The notes: generated by a model not told the origin, from the sequence alone. Counted from the first letter of the stretch, positions 17,791-27,140 are shown. The stretch is 64,000 nucleotides of DNA from CAZDXB01 sp964509335 (GCA_964509335.1 CAZDXB010000008.1:62001-126000), one strand, 5' to 3'. Numbers and translations: made by a program.

Positions 17791-19143
17791 CTATTTATTA
17801 TTTCCATCGTTTAGCGTTTTAGCTTCTTTATATAGGTTGATTAGTTTAGAAACGGCTCCTTCGTAGTCGTCTTTTTCGTAAATGCCTTGTCTTAAAAAAC
17901 CGTCGATTTTATCTTTCATTTCAATGGCTACGTCAATTTTCTTATTAGTTCCTTTTTTGTAAGCTCCGACGCTAATCAAATCTTCGGAATCGTAGTATTG
18001 ACCGATTATTTGTTTTAGAAAAACGGCGGCTTCTTCGTGCTCGTTTTTTATCACGTCCTTCATTACTCTGCTGACGCTTTCCATAACGTCGATAGCGGGA
18101 TAATGCCCCATTGAAGCGAGTCTTCTGGAAAGAACTGTGTGCCCGTCCAGAATGCCTCTAGCGGCGTCGGAAATAGGCTCGCTCAAATCGTCGCCTTCGA
18201 CTAATACGGAGTAAAGTCCGGTGATAGCGCCTTTTTCGGAAGCTCCGGCTCTTTCCATAGTCTTTTGCATAAGCGAGAATACCGAGGGGGTGTATCCTTT
18301 TGAAGTGGGCGGTTCGCCGACAGTCAAGCCTACTTCTCTTTGCGCCATCGCTAATCTTGTCGCCGAGTCCATCATAAACATTACGTCGAGTCCTTTATCG
18401 CGGAAATATTCGGCGATGGTCGTCGCTACCTGCGCTCCCTTTACTCTGACGAGCGGGGGGCTGTCGCTTGTGGCGACTACGACGATAGACCTTTTTAAAC
18501 CTTCTTCGCCTAAATCTTTTTCGATAAACTCTCTTACTTCCCTTCCGCGCTCGCCGATAAGAGCGATTACGTTTATATCCGCCGAGGTATTTCTCGCAAT
18601 CATACCAATTAAAGTTGATTTGCCGATGCCCGATCCCGAAAAGATGCCGATTCTTTGTCCTTTGCCTAAAGTAATAAATCCGTCTATCGCTCTGATTCCG
18701 GTTGCAATCGGTTCTTTTATTCTGTTTCTTAACAATGGATTGGGAGGAAGAGCGTAAATCGACCTTCTTTTTTCGATTTGAACTTTACCTTTTCCGTCTA
18801 TCGGTTCGCCGAGACCGTTGACTATTCTGCCGGTTAAGGCTTCGCCGACTCCAACTTTAAGAGTGTCGCCGGTAGCCTCTATTTTCATTCCCGGAGCTAT
18901 TTCGCTTGGCTCGCCGAGTACCATCGAGATTATTTTGTTGTCGCGAAAACCGACGATTTCCGATTTGGCGATTTTTCCGCCGTTTTTGTTTTTAAGTATG
19001 CATACTTCGCCGATAGGGGCTTTTGGTCCTTCGCTTTCGAGAGCTAAGCCAATAACTTTCGTTACCTTCCCTGCGAATCTGAAAGGCGTCGATTCCTTTA
19101 AGTCGCTAATTACTTCTTTTTCCAGCCAATCTTCCGCTATCAT
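17791..19143 (-). CDS. fliI: Flagellum-specific export ATPase FliI
   Basis: FliI hydrolyses ATP to help load and unfold substrates at the flagellar type III export gate. 450 residues, close to the family. The Walker A is FSGSGIGKST (about residues 168-177). The family signature GERGREVREF follows, then Walker B VMFMMDSATRLAMAQREVGLTVGEPPTSKGYTPSVF, which marks FliI/YscN rather than F1 ATPase. The ATG overlaps the end of fliH by four bases (ATGA), a sign of coupled translation. Confidence 0.96.
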   Translation of the reverse strand: MIAEDWLEKEVISDLKESTPFRFAGKVTKVIGLALESEGPKAPIGEVCILKNKNGGKIAKSEIVGFRDNKIISMVLGEPSEIAPGMKIEATGDTLKVGVGEALTGRIVNGLGEPIDGKGKVQIEKRRSIYALPPNPLLRNRIKEPIATGIRAIDGFITLGKGQRIGIFSGSGIGKSTLIGMIARNTSADINVIALIGERGREVREFIEKDLGEEGLKRSIVVVATSDSPPLVRVKGAQVATTIAEYFRDKGLDVMFMMDSATRLAMAQREVGLTVGEPPTSKGYTPSVFSLMQKTMERAGASEKGAITGLYSVLVEGDDLSEPISDAARGILDGHTVLSRRLASMGHYPAIDVMESVSRVMKDVIKNEHEEAAVFLKQIIGQYYDSEDLISVGAYKKGTNKKIDVAIEMKDKIDGFLRQGIYEKDDYEGAVSKLINLYKEAKTLNDGNNK

Positions 19144-20042
19144 AAGCTTTCGTCTTCCGAATTGTTTTTGTTTTCGTCGGCGAGATTATCCTCGTCGTCT
19201 ATGTTTTCGAATTTTTCATCTAATTTATCTTTAATGTTTTCCAGTTGAGATTTGATTGTCGCGTCGATTTGTCCGGCGGAAGTGTCTAATTTACATCCGC
19301 CTTTGGAGATTGAATCGTCGGCGATTAGTTCCGCTTGTTTAACTCCTAAAGAAGACGGAGCCAATTCGCTTTTTACTTCCTTTAATATATCGACGTCTTC
19401 CGGATTTAGATATATTTTAAAAATTTTGTCGTCGTTCAAGCTTCTAATCGCTTTTTTAACTTGCTCAATAACTATTTCCGAATCTTCGCTCGTTTCTCTT
19501 TGAATAATTTTTTCGGCGACGGTTGAAGCTACTTTAGGAATAGTTTTTTCTAAGTTCTCGATTTCTTGTCTATAGCTTTCTTTGAGGTTTTTTATAGTCG
19601 AGTCGAATTGTTTTACCCATTGTTGATGCTGTAGCAATTCTTTTTTAAATTTTTCCGTAGCGTCTTTTTCGCCGGCGGCGTAGCCTTCATTTCGAGACGA
19701 TTCTTTTTCTTTTTCTAATTGAGAAAGCGATAATATTTTTTCGTTGATTTTTCTTAAAGATAATTGGACGGGTTCGCCAATGTTTTCTATTGAAAATTCT
19801 TCATAGAATAACGGTCTTTCCCTGTCGAAAAGATTAATTTTTTCTTTTTGTTCTATCTTATATCGTTCAAGTTCTTCGCCCAATATTTTATCGGCGGAGT
19901 TTTCGACAATATCATGAATTTGCTCGTCGTCAACTTTTGCTTCTTCGTTTTCAGTTTTCCTTTTGTAGTCGTATAGTTCTTTTTCCGATACGATTTTGGC
20001 GTTTGTTACAGACGATGGAGTTTTTACGTTTACTTTTCTCAC
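19140..20042 (-). CDS. fliH: Flagellar assembly protein FliH
   Basis: FliH binds and restrains FliI and ties it to the C-ring. 300 residues with an acidic N-terminal part and a long coiled coil (about 90-190, including GYAAGEKDATEKFKKELLQ). A C-terminal FliH/V-ATPase-E-like domain contains VAEKIIQRETSEDSEIVIEQVKKAI and later SISKGGCKLDTSAGQIDATI, the recognisable FliH ending. GTG is used as start and has no clear Shine-Dalgarno. It overlaps fliI by four bases. The 143-base gap back to fliG is the longest inside the operon. Confidence 0.88.
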   Translation of the reverse strand: MRKVNVKTPSSVTNAKIVSEKELYDYKRKTENEEAKVDDEQIHDIVENSADKILGEELERYKIEQKEKINLFDRERPLFYEEFSIENIGEPVQLSLRKINEKILSLSQLEKEKESSRNEGYAAGEKDATEKFKKELLQHQQWVKQFDSTIKNLKESYRQEIENLEKTIPKVASTVAEKIIQRETSEDSEIVIEQVKKAIRSLNDDKIFKIYLNPEDVDILKEVKSELAPSSLGVKQAELIADDSISKGGCKLDTSAGQIDATIKSQLENIKDKLDEKFENIDDEDNLADENKNNSEDESL

Positions 20043-20100
20043 GTTTCTATATGTCGCTTTTGTTTAATAACTGAATTACAGAAAAAAAATTTGTAAAATT

Positions 20101-20146
20101 AACGAGGCTATAGTGTTTCTTTATGAAAAGAGTTGAAAACCTCGTT
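20101..20146 (-). other. Weak stem-loop in the fliG-fliH gap
   Basis: AACGAGG (20101-20107) pairs with CCTCGTT (20140-20146) around a 32-base loop. A T-rich run follows on the minus strand. It could cause partial termination or RNA processing between fliG and fliH; evidence is structural only. Confidence 0.3.
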
Positions 20147-20185
20147 TGTATGAGCGAATTTGAGAAGTCGATAATCAAAAGCGGA

Positions 20186-21208
20186 TTAAACGAATACGTC
20201 TTCGCTGCCGCCGCCTCCGATAACGATTTCTTCTTTTTCTTCCAAATCTTTGATAATATCAACGATTCTTGTTTGGGCTTCTTCGACTTCTTTCAGTTTT
20301 ACCGGTCCCATAAATTCTAATTCTTCTTTAACTACTTCGGAAGCTCTATCGCTCATATTTCTGAAAATTTTGTCTTTAATGTCGTCGTCGGTTATTTTAA
20401 GCGCTAATGCTAAATCGTGTTTGTCCACGTCGCGCAAAATTCTTTGAACGCCTCTGTCGTCGATAGTGATAATATCTTCGAACAAGAACATTAGGCGTTT
20501 AATTTCGGTGGCTAATGGCTCGTCTTTTTCCTCGATGTTTTCTAAAACGGTTTTAGCGGCAGTGTTATTGCTTTTATTGAGAATGTTTGCGACTAGTTGC
20601 GCTCCGCCCGCCGTCGCCATATTTTGCGATAGAGTAGATTCGGCTATCTGGTCAACTACGTATTCGATTTCCGAAAGTAGTTGCGGAGATATTTTGCCTA
20701 ATTTAGCTATTCGAACGACCGTTTCGTTGCGCAAATCGTCTTCGAACTCGCTCAATACGTCCGCCGATTGGTCTGGCGGCAAGTGAGACAATATCAGCGC
20801 GATGGTTTGCGGATGTTCTTTTGAAAGAAAGTTCGCCAATTGAGAAGGGTCGGCTTTTTTCAGTATGCTGAATCCTCTTACTGTTGTTAAAACTCTGATT
20901 TTTTCGACCAAATCTCTCGCTTGATCAACGCCGTAGGTTTTTTCCAGCAATACTTCCGCGTAATCCAAGCCGCCTTCTATGGCGTAGCTTTGCGCGGTCA
21001 TAAGTTGGTAGAAGTCTTCGATTACTTCTTCGACTACCATTCCGGGGACGTCTTTTAGATTTGTGATTTCGACCGCTATTTGCTCGACTTCCTTCATATC
21101 CAGTTCCTTGAACACTTTAGAAGCCACGTCGGTGTCCAAAGACATCAACAGGACGGCGGCTTTTTGTTTGCCGGTTAAGTCTTTCGCGCTTTGTATTTTT
21201 TCTTTCAT
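20186..21208 (-). CDS. fliG: Flagellar motor switch protein FliG
   Basis: FliG joins the MS ring to the C-ring and interacts with the stator to make torque. 340 residues, a normal length. The N-terminal domain is clear (LTGKQKAAVLLMSLDTDVASKVFKELDMKEVEQI). The middle EHPQTIALILSHLPPDQSADVLSEF motif is the classic FliG signature. The C-terminal domain has the charged helix region (DIITIDDRGVQRILRDVDKHDLALALK ... FRNMSDRAS). It follows fliF as usual. The tail ends in a Gly/Glu-rich segment. Confidence 0.96.
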   Translation of the reverse strand: MKEKIQSAKDLTGKQKAAVLLMSLDTDVASKVFKELDMKEVEQIAVEITNLKDVPGMVVEEVIEDFYQLMTAQSYAIEGGLDYAEVLLEKTYGVDQARDLVEKIRVLTTVRGFSILKKADPSQLANFLSKEHPQTIALILSHLPPDQSADVLSEFEDDLRNETVVRIAKLGKISPQLLSEIEYVVDQIAESTLSQNMATAGGAQLVANILNKSNNTAAKTVLENIEEKDEPLATEIKRLMFLFEDIITIDDRGVQRILRDVDKHDLALALKITDDDIKDKIFRNMSDRASEVVKEELEFMGPVKLKEVEEAQTRIVDIIKDLEEKEEIVIGGGGSEDVFV

Positions 21209-21282
21209 TTCTTTTCGAAGTTTGTTTTTGTTTTATATTACATCTCTATAAAATTTTATCGAAAAAAGCAAGCGAATATTTT

Positions 21283-23046
21283 CTAAAATTTTAATCCGCT
21301 CTGTTCTATATCGGCGGTAATTAAATATCTAACGAGCTTTACAGCGTCTGAAGGCTGGGATTGGACGAAGTCTTCGACTTTATTTTTCATCTCGACTTTC
21401 ATCATAGTGTCTTCGGACATTTCTTTGCTTTCGCCTTCTTCGACTGTGGCTCGCGCTCTGGCGGCTAAAGCTTCCTTGTCTAATTCCTCTTCCGCTTCGG
21501 ATATTTCTTCTTCTTCTTCTTCGGGTTTTTCGCCTTCTAATAATAATTGTTCGGGTAACTCAGCCGGAAGTATTTTCAAATCGTCGTCTTCCAGCATTAT
21601 TTCGTCGAGAGCTTCTTCGGGTTCTTCGGCTTTTTCTTCTTCTTCCTCTACATACACTTTCTCGGGCAGTCCGAGAGCTATTCTAATTCTATTTTTTAGG
21701 TGTTTCGATTGCAGTAGGCTGTATAGGAAATAAGAGGCTAGCAGAATAACGAAAGCTAGAGCGATTAGTTTTATGTATAAAGGATTCGACCACCAAGGCT
21801 TTTCTTCCACTTTTTTCTCGTAAGATACGAAGGGAACGAATTTAACTTCTATTGGTTCGTCTCGAGAGGAGTTCCAGCCGACTGATTTTGCGACCAAGTT
21901 TTTTATATCTTGATCGTTTAAGGGTTTTTCTTCCACGCCTTCCTTTTGTAATTTTTCTACGGCGTCGGAGTTTACGACTACGGCGACCGACATCCTTTCG
22001 ATTCCGCCGACTTCGCCTACTATTGTTTTTACTGTTTTCGGAATTTCGTAGTTAGTTATTTCGTTAGCTCTGTCTTTTTCTAAATTTACTGAGGAGTATG
22101 TCAATGAATCGACGGGCATATAATTTAAAGTGTCCGTCGATAAGCTTTTTTCGCCGACTACTTGCTGGCTACGCACGGCGGCTCTCTCGGGGTCGTAATC
22201 GGTTATTGTTTCTTCTTGTTTAGTGAAGTCGAGTTCTAAGTTAACTCGAACTTCCGAATTGTCGTATCCTATGACATTGTCCAGCATTGAGCGCGCTTTG
22301 TCCGACAGGTATTGTTCCACTATTTTTTGTTCTTCGTACTGGGCGGACGTCATTCCGGCGGTAGATTTTCTGTCAACGGGAACTTCCGATAGCATATTGC
22401 CTCGATTATCGACTACGGTAACGTCTTCGGTTATCATTCCTTCGACGGCGCTCGCGACGAGTTTCTGATAGCCGTGGACGTTGACTCTTCTTTTATCGCC
22501 TCTTGAGCGGAATGTCAGCACGATAGAAGCCGTCGGGTTCTTTTGGTCTTTTTCGAATAAGGCTTTTTCGGGAATAACGATGTGAACTCGGGCTTTTCTA
22601 ATTGCTTTGCTTTGTTCTATTGTTCTGGATATTTCGCCTTCCAAGGCGCGTTTATAGTTAACTTTTTCTTCGAACTCGGACATACCTAAATCGGTTTTGT
22701 CGAATATTTCGTAACCGACGCCGCTGTCTTTGGGTAAATCTTCGGCGGCTAGCTGGAGCCGCAAATCGTATTTTTTATCGTCTGGAACGAAAATCGTTTT
22801 GCCGTCGTCGGACAATTTATAATCGACGTTTTTTTCCTTTAGCCAGCCGACTATTTGTCCGGCGTCTTTGTCGTTCAAATCGGAAAATAAAACGCCGTAA
22901 TTGCTTTTAACCGTAGTCGATAGCATTAACAAAACGGCAATCAAAATAAAAACGCCGGCTATCGCGACGACGCCTATTATCTTTTGTTTTGAGCTTAAGT
23001 TGCCGTAAAAGTTTTTCGCCTGCCCTAGTAATTCAGTCTTTGCCAT
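21283..23046 (-). CDS. fliF: Flagellar MS-ring protein FliF
   Basis: FliF builds the MS ring in the inner membrane, the base for flagellar assembly. 587 residues. TM1 lies at about 25-45 (IIGVVAIAGVFILIAVLLML) and TM2 at about 430-450 (LIALAFVILLASYFLYSLL). Between them is the YscJ/FliF ring-building region (VLFSDLNDKDAGQIV ... LPKDSGVGYEIFDKTDLGMSEFEEKVNYKRALEGEISRTI). The cytoplasmic tail is very acidic (many EEE runs, about 470-540) before the FliG-binding end (DAVKLVRYLI). AAGGAA precedes the ATG. Confidence 0.96.
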   Translation of the reverse strand: MAKTELLGQAKNFYGNLSSKQKIIGVVAIAGVFILIAVLLMLSTTVKSNYGVLFSDLNDKDAGQIVGWLKEKNVDYKLSDDGKTIFVPDDKKYDLRLQLAAEDLPKDSGVGYEIFDKTDLGMSEFEEKVNYKRALEGEISRTIEQSKAIRKARVHIVIPEKALFEKDQKNPTASIVLTFRSRGDKRRVNVHGYQKLVASAVEGMITEDVTVVDNRGNMLSEVPVDRKSTAGMTSAQYEEQKIVEQYLSDKARSMLDNVIGYDNSEVRVNLELDFTKQEETITDYDPERAAVRSQQVVGEKSLSTDTLNYMPVDSLTYSSVNLEKDRANEITNYEIPKTVKTIVGEVGGIERMSVAVVVNSDAVEKLQKEGVEEKPLNDQDIKNLVAKSVGWNSSRDEPIEVKFVPFVSYEKKVEEKPWWSNPLYIKLIALAFVILLASYFLYSLLQSKHLKNRIRIALGLPEKVYVEEEEEKAEEPEEALDEIMLEDDDLKILPAELPEQLLLEGEKPEEEEEEISEAEEELDKEALAARARATVEEGESKEMSEDTMMKVEMKNKVEDFVQSQPSDAVKLVRYLITADIEQSGLKF

Positions 23047-23075
23047 ATTTTTCCTTGTCGGTTTAGAAGCCTAAG

Positions 23076-23384
23076 TTAAACTTGCATTCGATTGATTGAT
23101 TGATACATATCAGCGAATTTGTTTCTTATTTCGACCAGCAATTGAAAGCTTGTTTTGGCTTTTTCCATAGTTATCATCGCGTCGTGCAAGTCAACTGGTT
23201 CGCCTTTTATCATTTGTTCGGTAACTTCCTCGGCGTCTTTTTGGTAAGAGTTGACGTCGCCGATAAATTCATTAACCGTTTCGGCGAAGCTTTCGCTTTT
23301 TGGCGGTTTTATTTCCGCGTTATCGCGTAATTGTTGGATTATCGGTAAATATTCTTTGCCTGATTCGGCGATATTCTCAATCAT
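23076..23384 (-). CDS. fliE: Flagellar hook-basal body protein FliE
   Basis: FliE is the adaptor between the MS ring and the rod. 102 residues, a usual size. The C-terminal part shows the family pattern: GEPVDLHDAMITMEKAKTSFQLLVEIRNKFADMYQSINRMQV. AAAGGA lies upstream of the ATG. It lies between a small unassigned gene and fliF, consistent with the flgB-flgC-fliE-fliF order of many phyla. Confidence 0.93.
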   Translation of the reverse strand: MIENIAESGKEYLPIIQQLRDNAEIKPPKSESFAETVNEFIGDVNSYQKDAEEVTEQMIKGEPVDLHDAMITMEKAKTSFQLLVEIRNKFADMYQSINRMQV

Positions 23385-23427
23385 CGCGATTCCTTTCGTG
23401 TTTTGTTCGTCCTAAATTCTAAGACGG

Positions 23428-23706
23428 CTATACTCTACCGTCCACAATCATTCCCTTGTATAGATTCGGGGAATTAACTTTTCCGTTGTTGTTAAATAGC
23501 TTATGGCTTCGTAAGCGCTCGGAGCTTTCGGGGAACATATCGATAAAATAGTCCCTTTCTTGCTTAGATAGAATAAAGTTTTCGTTAGCGTTTCGAGCGA
23601 CGTTCGTATTTTCTTTACTAGCTTCCGAAGTTTCGTTCACGTTTCGCGTAAAAGCGGTTTCCTTAATTATTTTGTCTTCGTAAGGCTTAGTGGGAGAAAT
23701 TTTCAT
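23428..23706 (-). CDS. Unassigned 92-residue protein inside the flagellar operon
   Basis: Not recognised. It lies in the operon between flgC (22 bases upstream) and fliE (43 bases downstream) with GAGAG before its ATG, so it is very probably expressed. The first half is polar and probably disordered. The second half contains LSKQERDYFIDMFPESSERL, then a Lys/Asn turn and NLYKGMIVDGRV. No signal peptide, membrane helix or cysteine is present. It could be a small chaperone, rod accessory or export substrate; position is the only evidence for a flagellar role. Confidence 0.7.
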   Translation of the reverse strand: MKISPTKPYEDKIIKETAFTRNVNETSEASKENTNVARNANENFILSKQERDYFIDMFPESSERLRSHKLFNNNGKVNSPNLYKGMIVDGRV

Positions 23707-23728
23707 AAGCTCTCGTCAATTAGTTGTG

Positions 23729-24214
23729 TTAAATATCCAATGAGTCTCTGGCGATATTCTTTGCCGCTTGAATAACGCCGGTATTCGCTTGAAAAGAGCG
23801 CTGCGCGCTAATCATCTCAACCATTTCGGTCATAATGTTAATATCCGGATACTTTACGTATCCATTCTCGTCCGCGTCGGGATGATTGGGTTCGTAAACT
23901 AATCTTGGCGGGGAATTATCGACCGCCTGTTTTGATTCCAGAACTTGGTTGTTTGACGGATAGCCTTTCGGAGTCGCTACGCCAATATGCTCTCTTGAAG
24001 TCGATAGCATCCCTATTTGATTCTCTAATTGGACGTTGAACTGGCTTCTCGGAATTCCACGCGTCAATACGACCTGTCGTTGGTAGGGAGCGCCCGAAGG
24101 TCCTTTGGTCGTATTTACGTTCGCTATGTTGTTCGCCGTCGCTGCCAGACGCATTCTCTGCACGCTCATTCCTTGTCCGCTAATGTCAAAAGACGCAAAA
24201 ATATTTTCGGCCAT
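23729..24214 (-). CDS. flgC: Flagellar basal-body rod protein FlgC
   Basis: FlgC forms part of the proximal rod. 161 residues, slightly longer than the usual 135-150. The N-terminal rod signature is RMRLAATANNIANVNTTKGPSG (residues about 20-41). The C-terminal helix has INIMTEMVEMISAQRSFQANTGVIQAAKNIARDSLDI, with the YVKYPDI lead-in that separates FlgC from other rod proteins. It follows flgB. The extra length is in the middle segment, about residues 60-105. Confidence 0.95.
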   Translation of the reverse strand: MAENIFASFDISGQGMSVQRMRLAATANNIANVNTTKGPSGAPYQRQVVLTRGIPRSQFNVQLENQIGMLSTSREHIGVATPKGYPSNNQVLESKQAVDNSPPRLVYEPNHPDADENGYVKYPDINIMTEMVEMISAQRSFQANTGVIQAAKNIARDSLDI

Positions 24215-24272
24215 TTGTCTAATCCAATTTAAGTTCTAAAAATCTATTAGTTATCGGTAAAAGCGCTTAAAA

Positions 24273-24695
24273 TCACCTAGCCCTTCCGATTATCGCTGTT
24301 TGTAATTCTCTGAAATAAGATTTCATAGCTCTTGAAGCGAATCTGAATCTTATTTGATTCTGAGCCAACTCCGACATTTCCTTATCGACGTTAACGTGGG
24401 CGTCTCCGGAGAAATAAACTTCCGGTCTTGGAACCGGGGCGGAGTCGAATTCGCCTTGAATTTCGCTTTCGTCTTTTCTTCCCAAAGAAATATGCTTATC
24501 GTCGGTTTTGTTTCCTTTGGCGACGACTTCCGCTTGTCGATAGAATTCTTCAAATCGAACGCGTTCAGGTCTGTAGTGTTCCGAAGTAGCGTTGGCTATG
24601 TTTTTGGAAATAATTCTCTGACGCATCGCGTACGCGTCTAAACCTCTGTTTAGTATGGGTATCCGTTCCTTAAAAAGGTGTTGGCGAAAAACCAA
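24273..24695 (-). CDS. flgB: Flagellar basal-body rod protein FlgB
   Basis: FlgB is a proximal rod protein and the first gene of this operon. The start is TTG at 24695, supported by AGGAGG followed by TATAA before it. The N-terminal signature is LDAYAMRQRIISKNIANATSEHYRPERVRFEE, and the C-terminal helix has VNVDKEMSELAQNQIRFRFASRAMKSYFRELQTAI. 140 residues is typical. About 155 bases separate it from the next gene, so the operon promoter should lie there, but no sigma-28 or sigma-54 site could be defended. Confidence 0.94.
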   Translation of the reverse strand: MVFRQHLFKERIPILNRGLDAYAMRQRIISKNIANATSEHYRPERVRFEEFYRQAEVVAKGNKTDDKHISLGRKDESEIQGEFDSAPVPRPEVYFSGDAHVNVDKEMSELAQNQIRFRFASRAMKSYFRELQTAIIGRAR

Positions 24696-24852
24696 TTATA
24701 CCTCCTTTTCCTTATTTTAATTTTGCTCGCATAACTCAATTTAAGCGCCAAATAATGAACAAAATTAAATTTATCGAGTTTATAAATTTAGAAATATTGG
24801 CTAAAAATCGACAGTATTTTTAGGTGGCTAATAATATAAATGTCGGTTCAAT

Positions 24853-26274
24853 TTAGCCAGCTTTTTTTTGGCGTTTGAAGTAAGCGAACAATCCAATCGC
24901 GGCGATTACGCCGACCGCCGCGAACGGCGTCCAGAGTAGATATGGGGTGTATGTTCGCCATAAAAGCTCGGTGGCTTCTCCGGCGCTTAGTCCCGTTGTT
25001 TTCATTAACTTATCAAATGATTGGGTAAGGGGGATAGAGTCGATTCCATATCGCTCGGCTAAATATTTTGCGGCTAAGTTGGCTTTCTCTCCGAATTCCT
25101 TGTAAATATAACCGCCGAGCAAAGCGCCGCCGCCTAATCCTATGGCAAAAGATATATTCAGATAGCTCATATAAAGCGCTTTTTGTCCTTTTTTAGCCAA
25201 ACAATTAATTTGCTCGACAAATTTAGGGTTTACGATTAATTCGCCGAGGGTGTAAACCATAACGCCGCCCATAACGACGAAACCGTCCATTGACGAGCCG
25301 CAGAGGAGAAGCCCCGCTGTAGCTATAAGACAGCCGGTAGTCAGCGCCGCGCCTCTGTGGATTTTCGCCGCCAGCCAAGAAATTGGAGCTACGGCGAGTA
25401 TTATCAATCCCGAATTTAAATTTCTAATCCATTCGTAGGAAAACATAACGCCTCGGCTAGTTTCTACAGTCGCTATTGAGGGGATGTTGAACGTTTCGAC
25501 GAAGTCGGATGTGTTTACCCAATCGACAAAAAAGTTAGGGAAGGTTTCGTAGAACTGCATATATATCATTACGAAACCGGACATTAATAGTATAAACGGC
25601 GCGACTCCGGCGTCGAGGAAGTTGCGAGCGATATTTTTGATTATCGGGGAGGGCGGCGCGTATCTCGCCGTTTCGGATTTTTTGATATCGCGAACGAAGA
25701 GCAGGATAATAAAATTAAGCGAGAAGATAAGAGCGCTGCCGTAAAAAACCCAAATCCAATCAATTTCCTTTAGCGATTTGCTGATAATGGGAGCGAAGAA
25801 GACGCCCAAATTCAAAAACATAAAGTAAACGCCCCAGCCCAAGGATTCGTTTTTGGAATTCATCGTTCCGCTTAGAGCCGCTTGAAGCGGAGGCAAAAAT
25901 ACTCCCGAGCCAAATCCAAGAAACAATACTCCCGCCATAAAAATCCAGAATTCGCCGGCGAAACCGAGTATTATGTAGGAAATAGTTATGACGAAAAAAG
26001 AGAAGAAAAGCGTTTTTCTGTAGCCTAATTTGTCCGCGTAGCCGCCAGTGAAAACGGGAGTAATTCTTTGAACCATCGCCCAGACGAAGAATATGACTCC
26101 TTTTAGCGTCTGGTCGAGATACATTCCGCCGGCAACGTCTTTTTGCGCTATATAAATGGGCATTTGCAAGAGTACGACGACGTAAGCCATTTTTTCGAGC
26201 GTTTGCAAGAGGTTTAGCGTCCAGAAGGTTTGCGGAAAGCTCTTTAGTTGATTAAAGAAGTTGCGAGTTTTCAT
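24853..26274 (-). CDS. MFS transporter, POT-like
   Basis: 473 residues with about 12 membrane helices. The MFS motif A between TM2 and TM3 reads GGYADKLGYRKTLF. The segment FLGFGSGVFLPPLQAALSG, then GWGVYFMFLNLGVFFAPIIS, resembles proton-dependent oligopeptide (POT) transporters more than sugar carriers. Its ATG overlaps the upstream DUF1460 gene by four bases (ATGA). Together with that predicted wall amidase/peptidase this suggests uptake or recycling of peptides or muropeptides, but the substrate is an inference. A C-terminal insert (about 385-425) lies between the last helices. Confidence 0.75.
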   Translation of the reverse strand: MKTRNFFNQLKSFPQTFWTLNLLQTLEKMAYVVVLLQMPIYIAQKDVAGGMYLDQTLKGVIFFVWAMVQRITPVFTGGYADKLGYRKTLFFSFFVITISYIILGFAGEFWIFMAGVLFLGFGSGVFLPPLQAALSGTMNSKNESLGWGVYFMFLNLGVFFAPIISKSLKEIDWIWVFYGSALIFSLNFIILLFVRDIKKSETARYAPPSPIIKNIARNFLDAGVAPFILLMSGFVMIYMQFYETFPNFFVDWVNTSDFVETFNIPSIATVETSRGVMFSYEWIRNLNSGLIILAVAPISWLAAKIHRGAALTTGCLIATAGLLLCGSSMDGFVVMGGVMVYTLGELIVNPKFVEQINCLAKKGQKALYMSYLNISFAIGLGGGALLGGYIYKEFGEKANLAAKYLAERYGIDSIPLTQSFDKLMKTTGLSAGEATELLWRTYTPYLLWTPFAAVGVIAAIGLFAYFKRQKKAG

Positions 26275-27140
26275 TTTGCTAATACCGGTCTGGCGATTGT
26301 TATACCCAAAACGTCTTTTCGAATCTTAGCGTAATCGGCTACTGTTTTTCCTATGATTACTTTTCCGCTTTTTGAGGAGGCGTGCAAGACTTTGCGGCGT
26401 TTTTTCTCGTCGGCGTGGATAAGTCCGACGTGCGCGTAATCCAGTCCGGGAATATTTGTCGCGAAGGCTACTATGTCGCCCGTGTTTAAGCGACTCTCTA
26501 TCGCCGCTATTTTATTTTGAGGTATATAGTAATGTTTTGTCTCGTTAATTTGTCTTTCGATTTTTTTGATTTTGTCAATCAATTCCGGATTTCGTTTAAG
26601 AGCGGAATAGCTTTCGGGATTTCGCGACATATAGTATATATTAAGAGGGAAAACTTCGCCGCCTAGTTCTTTAGTAACGTTGCGGGCGAAGTTTTTCTCG
26701 AAAAGTCCTCGAATCCAATCAGAGGCGTAGTGCAATCTTGAAGCGTAATCTTTAACGACGCCGTTTCTATATCTGGAGCGTTTTACTTCCGCGACGAAAT
26801 CGCTCCAATTGAGTTTGCCCTTTTTAATTACTCGCGCTATACACAAAGAGGCTTCCACAAAAGTGAAGCAATCCAAGCCGGATAGATGTATTCGGCATCT
26901 TTCAGCTCCGGAGCCTTCGAGGGTTTTCGCTTCGTAGGGAAATCCGAGAAATTCCAAACCGATTCCGCCGACCGTTTCGCCAATCGGTTTTTTGTCAAGT
27001 CCTTTTTTCAGAGCCGCCTTGACGACGCGTTTGAATATTTTTTTATTTTCGGGCGAGAACGATTCGCTCGATAAGATATCGAAATTGAAGCAAATAAAAG
27101 GCAAGCCGGCGAGTATTTTTAGCGAATCTCTTCTTTTCAT
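26271..27140 (-). CDS. DUF1460 NlpC/P60-like amidase/peptidase
   Basis: 289 residues. The N-terminus begins MKRRDSLKILAGLPFICF, a short RR-led signal that could use Tat or Sec. The DUF1460 (N-acetylmuramoyl-L-alanine amidase-like, cysteine peptidase fold) signature is GLDCFTFVEASLCIARV, with the probable nucleophile Cys. A later block DIVAFATNIPGLDYAHVGLIHADEKK carries the probable catalytic His. The protein probably cleaves peptidoglycan peptides in the periplasm. The start follows the upstream lipoprotein stop without a gap (TAA-ATG) and it overlaps the MFS gene, so the three form one operon. Confidence 0.82.
   Translation of the reverse strand: MKRRDSLKILAGLPFICFNFDILSSESFSPENKKIFKRVVKAALKKGLDKKPIGETVGGIGLEFLGFPYEAKTLEGSGAERCRIHLSGLDCFTFVEASLCIARVIKKGKLNWSDFVAEVKRSRYRNGVVKDYASRLHYASDWIRGLFEKNFARNVTKELGGEVFPLNIYYMSRNPESYSALKRNPELIDKIKKIERQINETKHYYIPQNKIAAIESRLNTGDIVAFATNIPGLDYAHVGLIHADEKKRRKVLHASSKSGKVIIGKTVADYAKIRKDVLGITIARPVLAK

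Noticed and set aside
24715..24760. A sigma-54-like TTGGCGC..TTGA sequence before flgB
   Set aside because: The -24 GG is present, but the -12 element is GA rather than GC, and the rest is A/T-rich chance sequence.
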